Shown here: one piece after another, positions 60,563 through 64,000 of the stretch
How the letters are laid out: each line of letters opens with the position of its first letter
Numbering within the stretch: the stretch's first letter is position 1
Assembly: GCA_033854735.1 (NCBI GenBank)
Contig: JAWWPY010000504.1
Location: forward strand, 44,910-108,909
DNA length: 64,000 bases
Direction of reading: 5' to 3'
From: JAWWPY01 sp033854735
GTDB lineage: Bacteria > Actinomycetota > Actinomycetes > Streptosporangiales > Streptosporangiaceae
Position numbers and translations under genes: made by a program
The notes under the pieces: generated by a model
The model's input: only the letters and a program-made list of their open reading frames with translations
Told to the model about the DNA's origin: nothing
Database searches by the model: none

Positions 60563-60609
60563 TGGTGGTGCCCCGGGGTGGTGGTGCCCCGGGGTGGTGG
60601 TGCCCCGGG
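60563..60609. repeat. three tandem copies of the tRNA 3' end (16-base unit)
   Basis: TGGTGGTGCCCCGGGG repeats at 60563-60578, 60579-60594 and 60595-60609. The last copy is the acceptor 3' strand, discriminator and CCA of the tRNA. A worn fourth copy appears near 60541-60556. On the tRNA strand each unit reads CCCCGGGGCACCACCA. Confidence 0.9.
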
Positions 60610-60674
60610 TGGGATTCGAACCCACACTGCATGGTGTTTGAGACCATGGACTCTGCCAGTTGGTCTACCGGGGC
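60598..60674 (-). tRNA. tRNA with CAA anticodon (nominally Leu), class-I architecture, CCA encoded
   Basis: Folding by eye gives a 7-bp acceptor stem (GCCCCGG/CCGGGGC), a D arm with GG, a 5-bp anticodon stem (ATGGT/ACCAT), loop CTCAAAC with anticodon CAA, a five-base variable loop GCAGT, T stem GTGGG/CCCAC with loop TTCGAAT, discriminator A, and CCA at 60600-60598. CAA reads UUG, so it would be scored as Leu. Bacterial tRNA-Leu normally has a long class-II variable arm; this one does not. The D stem has only three clean pairs. Confidence 0.85.
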
Positions 60675-60726
60675 CCGCCGGCCGCCCTAAGGGCAGTCGG
60701 CCGAACGTTAATCTACCCGGTACGGG

Positions 60727-60740
60727 TACGCTCGTGCCCG
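60727..60740 (+). promoter_or_regulatory. -10 element of the ANTAR regulator gene (leaderless candidate)
   Basis: TACGCT at 60727-60732 is followed seven bases later by the GTG at 60740. No Shine-Dalgarno is seen, so transcription may begin at the start codon. Confidence 0.35.
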
Positions 60741-61447
60741 TGAGCCAGACCCCATTTCGAGTTGTAATCGCCGAAGACGAGGCGCTGATCCGACTTGACC
60801 TCAAGGAGATGCTTGAGGAGGAAGGTTACGTGGTGGCCGGTGAGGCCTCCGACGGGGAGGCCGCGGTCGAGCTCGCGGCTAAGCTCCGCCCTGATCTGGT
60901 GATCCTCGATGTCAAGATGCCGATCCTGGACGGGATCTCCGCGGCCGAGCGGATTGCCGCACAGCACATCGCTCCTGTCGTCATCCTGACCGCCTTCTCC
61001 CAGCGGGAACTCGTCGAACGGGCGCGGGATGCCGGGGCCATGGCCTACCTGGTCAAGCCGTTCACCAAGGCGGATCTCGTCCCGGCGATCGAGATCGCAG
61101 CAAGCCGCTTCCAGGAGACGTCCGCGCTGGAGTCCGAGGTCGCCACGCTGAAGGACCGCCTCGAGGTGCGCAAGATCCTCGACCGGGCGAAGGGAAAGCT
61201 GCAGGCCGAGCACGGGCTCACCGAGCCCGAGGCGTTCCGCTGGATCCAGAAGACCTCGATGGACCAGCGACTAGCCATGCGTGCGGTCGCTGAGAAGCTG
61301 CTGGACGGCGGGATGGTCCCCAGCCCCGGCCCGGCCGAGGCCCAGCAGGCGACGGATGGCAAGTCGGCCAAAGCCGCTCCCGAGGCCACGCCGGCCACGG
61401 GCAGCGAGGTCAACGGCGCTGCCGAGGGCGGCACCGCCGAGGCCTGA
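60740..61447 (+). CDS. pdtaR: ANTAR-domain response regulator (PdtaR-like)
   Basis: A 235-residue two-domain regulator. The receiver domain (VVIAEDEALIRLDLKEML) has the phospho-acceptor Asp57 in LVILDVKMP, the Thr in VVILTAFSQ and the Lys in YLVKPFTK. A short coiled linker leads to an ANTAR RNA-binding domain (KILDRAKGKLQAEHGLTEPEAFRWIQKTSMDQRLAMRAVAEKLL), which prevents termination by binding paired hairpins in nascent RNA. The tail is disordered. GTG at 60740 chosen over 60734 because of -10 spacing. Its histidine kinase partner is not in the window. Confidence 0.92.
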   Translation: MSQTPFRVVIAEDEALIRLDLKEMLEEEGYVVAGEASDGEAAVELAAKLRPDLVILDVKMPILDGISAAERIAAQHIAPVVILTAFSQRELVERARDAGAMAYLVKPFTKADLVPAIEIAASRFQETSALESEVATLKDRLEVRKILDRAKGKLQAEHGLTEPEAFRWIQKTSMDQRLAMRAVAEKLLDGGMVPSPGPAEAQQATDGKSAKAAPEATPATGSEVNGAAEGGTAEA

Positions 61448-61535
61448 GCAGCGACCAGGCCCAGGCAGCGACCAGGCCAGGCAGCGACCAGGCCCAGGGC
61501 CTTGGCGGCCAGCCCGCCGAGGTATCCCGTCCTCG

Positions 61536-61590
61536 CCATGATCACGGAAGATTTCTGGGTCTATGTGTCCGGGATGTTCCGTGATCATGG
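61536..61590. repeat. 55-base interspersed palindromic element, copy 2
   Basis: Arms CCATGATCACGGA (61536-61548) and TCCGTGATCATGG (61578-61590) match copy 1 exactly. The centre starts AGATTTCTGGGTCTATG and then diverges. Confidence 0.93.
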
Positions 61591-61636
61591 AAGGCTGGAA
61601 TGAGGATGCGGCCGGGGGCAGCGATCCGCCTATTCG

Positions 61637-61691
61637 CCATGATCACGGAAGATTTCTGGGTCTATGGGTCCGAAATATTCCGTGATCATGG
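61637..61691. repeat. 55-base interspersed palindromic element, copy 3
   Basis: Same 13-base arms (61637-61649 and 61679-61691), same total length and same left centre as copy 2; the right centre differs. Copies 2 and 3 are 46 bases apart in the same orientation. Confidence 0.93.
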
Positions 61692-61737
61692 CGAGGGGCG
61701 GTGGCGGGCCGCGGCGGTCGGCGCTGTGGGGGTTGAG

Positions 61738-61849
61738 CGGTCCGGGGTTGCTGTGCGGGGCCGTTCGGTCCGGGGTCGCTGTGCGAGGTCAGGCGGTCCG
61801 GGATTGCTGTGCGGGGCCGTTCGGTCCGGGGTCGCGCTGTGCGGGGTCG
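61738..61849. repeat. four 28-base tandem repeats
   Basis: Units start at 61738, 61766, 61794 and 61822, each CGGTCCGGG(G/A)T(T/C)GCTGTGCG-like. Units 1 and 3 and units 2 and 4 are most alike, suggesting a 56-base higher-order unit. No coding meaning seen. Confidence 0.85.
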
Positions 61850-62148
61850 CTGACGATCGGCAGGGGGGTTCGAGAGCCCGGGGAGCCTTTGGTGCCGTAT
61901 CGGCCTTCCCCGGGTCGACACGTTCTCTACTCGGCGGCCCCGGGCTCTCCCCCACCACGGTAGCGAGGTCCGCGGGTGCGGCGCAAAGGACCCGTGATTC
62001 CCCCGTGGGTTTGGGTCTAACGTCCGGTCGTGCGCAGTTTCCAGTGCCACCGGGGATCCGGCGGACTACCTTGGGTGATCAGGTAGCGGCTCGCTGACCT
62101 GCAGTCGAAGTCAGTCGTGGGTCTCCGCGATAGCCAACGGCCGGTCCC

Positions 62149-62275
62149 CGCCGGGCGCCTGGCCGCCGCCGGGCGCCTAGCCGCCGCCGGGCACCAGGTC
62201 GCTACTGGGCACCTAGCCGCTACTGGGCGCCTGGCCGCTACTGGGCGCCTGGCCGCTGCCGGGCACCCGGTCGCT
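62149..62275. repeat. 18-base tandem array containing the stop codon of the thioesterase gene
   Basis: Seven units of GxCGGGCxCCxGGxCGCT type. On the minus strand the first units encode SGQAPS in frame with the thioesterase; the stop TAG (62215-62213) is created by a CTA variant within the array. Confidence 0.88.
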
Positions 62276-62680
62276 GAGCAGGCAGGTGAGCCGCGCGGTG
62301 CAGACCCGCCGGTCATGATCATCGCTGATGACGATCCCGTACGTGGCGATCGTGCGGCCGCCGTGCAGCAGGGTGGCGACCCCGGTCACCACCCCGGCGC
62401 CTACCGCACGGTGATGTGTCGCGCTGATCTCGACGCCGACCGCGATCCGGTCTGGCCCGGCGTGCAGCACTGAGCCCAGGGAGCCGAGGCTCTCGGCGAG
62501 GACGCACGAGGCGCCGCCGTGCAGCAAGCCGTATGGCTGGGTGTTGCCCACGACCGGCATGGTGCCCACCACCCGGTCCGCCGCGGCTTCGAGGATGGTG
62601 ATACCCATCCGGCCGACGAGGGTGTCCCGGCTGGCGGTCATGAAGTCAGCGATGATCTGCCCTGAGCTGTCCTGCGCCAC
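62213..62680 (-). CDS. hotdog-fold thioesterase (PaaI/YbdB-like)
   Basis: Hydrolyses acyl-CoA thioesters in this family. The frame runs upstream to 62884, but the GTG at 62680 with GGAGGT four bases before it is the best start, giving 155 residues. Motifs: LVGRMGITILEAAADRVVGTMPVVGNTQPYGLLHGGASCVLAESLGS, with the His-Gly-Gly turn and the catalytic Glu or Asp position, and VGVEISATHHRAV typical of the family. The C-terminal SGQAPS repeats are an oddity. Substrate unknown. Confidence 0.85.
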   Translation of the reverse strand: MAQDSSGQIIADFMTASRDTLVGRMGITILEAAADRVVGTMPVVGNTQPYGLLHGGASCVLAESLGSLGSVLHAGPDRIAVGVEISATHHRAVGAGVVTGVATLLHGGRTIATYGIVISDDHDRRVCTARLTCLLSDRVPGSGQAPSSGQAPSSG

Positions 62681-62999
62681 CCGCACCTCCGACGACGTGC
62701 GGTCGCGTCCGCGCCGCAGCAGAAGCCTAGGGCGTCTGCCCAGGCCCGGCCGGTGCCGGGCGGCGGAAGCCGGCGCCGCAGTTCCGGCGGGTCCCGACTG
62801 GAACCTCCCGAATGGCCTAAATACACCTTTATGTACATGAATGGTGCATATCCCACCCAGGCCCACCGATCCAACAAGATCCATGAGAAAAGATCAGAAT
62901 TCTTCCTCGAACGCCTGACGCTCGGTGTGGTGAGCGTTAACAATTCCCCCGGGGGATGGTCAAGCTCCAGTCCCCGGGAACCCAACGAAGGGAGTCTCC
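62681..62999. promoter_or_regulatory. 319-base divergent intergenic region
   Basis: Separates the minus-strand thioesterase from the plus-strand epimerase, so it must carry both promoters. An AT-rich stretch at 62818-62845 contains the palindrome ATGTACAT. GAAGGGA lies just before the epimerase ATG. No gene is credible here; longer frames only extend flanking genes. Confidence 0.45.
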
Positions 63000-64000
63000 A
63001 TGCGATCGCCTTTCAGGCGAAGAATGACCTCAGCGAGCATCGGGGTGGCCGCGGCCGCCTCGCTGGTCAGCGCAGGGGCGCTGGGATTGACCCAGGCATC
63101 CGCATCGCCCGTGCACACACACTTCCGCCAAAGCGCAGCCTCTGTGACCAGCGAGCCGTTCGGTACGGCTCCAGCCGGGCCGTACAACCCGGCCGAGACT
63201 GTATACCGCTACACCCTGACCAACGCCCACGGCGTGCAGGTCAGGATCCTGACCTACGGCGGCATTGTGCAGTCGATCAACGTCCCGGACCGGTCAGGGC
63301 ACAGCGCCGACGTGGTGCTCGGATTCAAGACCCTGAAGGACTACGTCAACGAGGTCAGCCCGCCGCCGCCCGCGGCCGGTGGCCCGTACTTCGGCGAGAT
63401 CATCGGCCGCTACGGCAACCGCATCGCGAACGGCAAGTTCACGCTGCACGGCACCACGTACACGCTGCCTCTGAACAACAACGGAAACACCCTGCACGGC
63501 GGTTTCGTCGGCTTCGGGAACCGGGTCTGGTCGGCCGTCAAGGTCGCCGGCGGCGTGGAGTTGACGCTGGTCAGCCCAGACGGTGACGAGGGCTCCAAGT
63601 TCGAGCCGACCTGCAATTGCACCGGCTTCCCGGGGACGCTCACCGTGCACGTGACCTACACCCTGGACAACAGCGGCAGCCTCAAGATCCACTACTCCGC
63701 GACCACTGACAAGCCGACTGTGATCAACCTGACCAACCACAGCTACTTCAACCTCGCGGGGGAGAGCACCCTCTCGGCCATGGCCCAGAAGGTGTACATG
63801 AACGCCAACAAGATCACGGCGGTCAACTCCCTGCTGATCCCGACCGGCGGTTTCGATTCCGTGTTCGGCACCCCGTTCAACTTCACCAACCCGCACGGCA
63901 CAGCGATCGGAGCCCGGATCAACAACGGCACCAACCAGCAGTTGCTGTTCGGGCCGGGTTACGACCACAACTGGGTGATCAACAAGTCCGGTCCCAAGCT
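63000..64000 (+). CDS. galM: secreted aldose 1-epimerase (mutarotase), 3' truncated by window edge
   Basis: Interconverts anomers of aldoses such as galactose. The ATG at 63000 with GAAGGGA opens a frame to the window end (333 codons visible, no stop). A signal peptide is visible: MRSPFRRRMTSASIGVAAAASLVS...LTQASA with likely cleavage near ASA-S, so the enzyme is exported. The GalM fold follows: LTNAHGVQVRILTYGGIVQSI, GRYGNRIANGKFTLHGTTY, NNNGNTLHGG, VINLTNHSYFNLAGE with the catalytic His, and GYDHNWV near the window end. Secreted versions are known in soil actinobacteria. Confidence 0.93.
   Translation, partial: MRSPFRRRMTSASIGVAAAASLVSAGALGLTQASASPVHTHFRQSAASVTSEPFGTAPAGPYNPAETVYRYTLTNAHGVQVRILTYGGIVQSINVPDRSGHSADVVLGFKTLKDYVNEVSPPPPAAGGPYFGEIIGRYGNRIANGKFTLHGTTYTLPLNNNGNTLHGGFVGFGNRVWSAVKVAGGVELTLVSPDGDEGSKFEPTCNCTGFPGTLTVHVTYTLDNSGSLKIHYSATTDKPTVINLTNHSYFNLAGESTLSAMAQKVYMNANKITAVNSLLIPTGGFDSVFGTPFNFTNPHGTAIGARINNGTNQQLLFGPGYDHNWVINKSGPK

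Larger units (their letters stand above)
61448..62212. other. 765-base intergenic region made largely of repeats
   Basis: No believable gene was found. From left to right it holds a CAGCGACCAGGCC direct repeat (61448-61500), two full copies of the 55-base palindrome (61536 and 61637), four 28-base tandem units (61738-61849) and the start of an 18-base array (62149). The remainder, 61850-62148, is unremarkable. Confidence 0.75.

Noticed and set aside
62831..62999. Small plus-strand gene with MYMNGAYPTQAHRSNKIHEK in the divergent gap
   Set aside because: No ribosome-binding site, and the frame simply runs on out of phase through the start of the epimerase gene.

Overview
The window is about 64 kb of very GC-rich, gene-dense chromosome from an actinobacterium. 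The evidence is the order and content of the genes: a division and cell-wall cluster ending ftsZ-pgeF-yggS-sepF-yggT-divIVA, ileS under a T-box leader, a hisA/priA-type isomerase with no trpF beside a trp operon, a trp-operon membrane protein, a mycothiol-type DinB-fold protein, a polyphosphate-type ROK glucokinase and an ANTAR response regulator. The order matches, from memory, the ftsZ-to-pyk region of Streptomyces, but several inserts and losses suggest a more distant high-GC actinobacterium (Streptosporangiales-like is a guess). It is mostly core chromosome rather than a genomic island.

Layout. 1-8616: peptidoglycan precursor and division genes murF (5' end outside the window), mraY, murD, ftsW, murG, murC and ftsQ, nearly all overlapping or closely spaced. 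8617-15922: a regulated gap, ftsZ, pgeF, yggS-type PLP protein, sepF, yggT, divIVA and a large repeat-rich membrane protein. 16046-19690 (minus): ileS with its T-box leader. 19862-25812: DksA-like protein, lspA, rluD and dnaE. 25890-27724 (minus): an ABC-2 exporter. 27868-30343: three membrane or accessory proteins. 30420-36207: the histidine operon hisD-C-B-H-A-ridA-F. 36333-37061 (minus): glucokinase. 37285-44163: a broken gene remnant, a complete binding-protein ABC importer and a metallophosphoesterase, resembling an aminophosphonate-type locus. 44426-48557: hisI, trp membrane protein, trpC, trpB, trpA. 48800-55043: glutamate synthase gltB and gltD. 55052-57094 (minus): LCP cell-wall ligase. 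57440-61447: pyruvate kinase, membrane-anchored esterase, a tRNA and the ANTAR regulator. 61448-64000: repeat-filled intergenic DNA, a hotdog thioesterase and the 5' part of a secreted aldose epimerase.

The genes group into envelope growth and division, amino-acid and nitrogen supply (His, Trp, glutamate), translation and replication housekeeping, and one uptake locus. The most unusual signals lie in small structures. (1) A tRNA with a leucine CAA anticodon has a short class-I variable loop, and its 3' end is tandemly copied three times. (2) A 55-bp palindromic element occurs three times in two distant intergenic regions. (3) Short in-frame tandem repeats occur widely at protein ends or as insertions (FtsQ, MurD, LspA, GltB, LCP, esterase, thioesterase and others), in some cases carrying the stop codon inside the array. 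(4) The phosphonate-like locus contains a decayed fusion of two enzymes, and its phosphoesterase ORF runs hundreds of bases antisense into the next gene. (5) trpE and lgt are missing from positions where related genomes usually carry them. I found no CRISPR array, prophage or complete insertion sequence.
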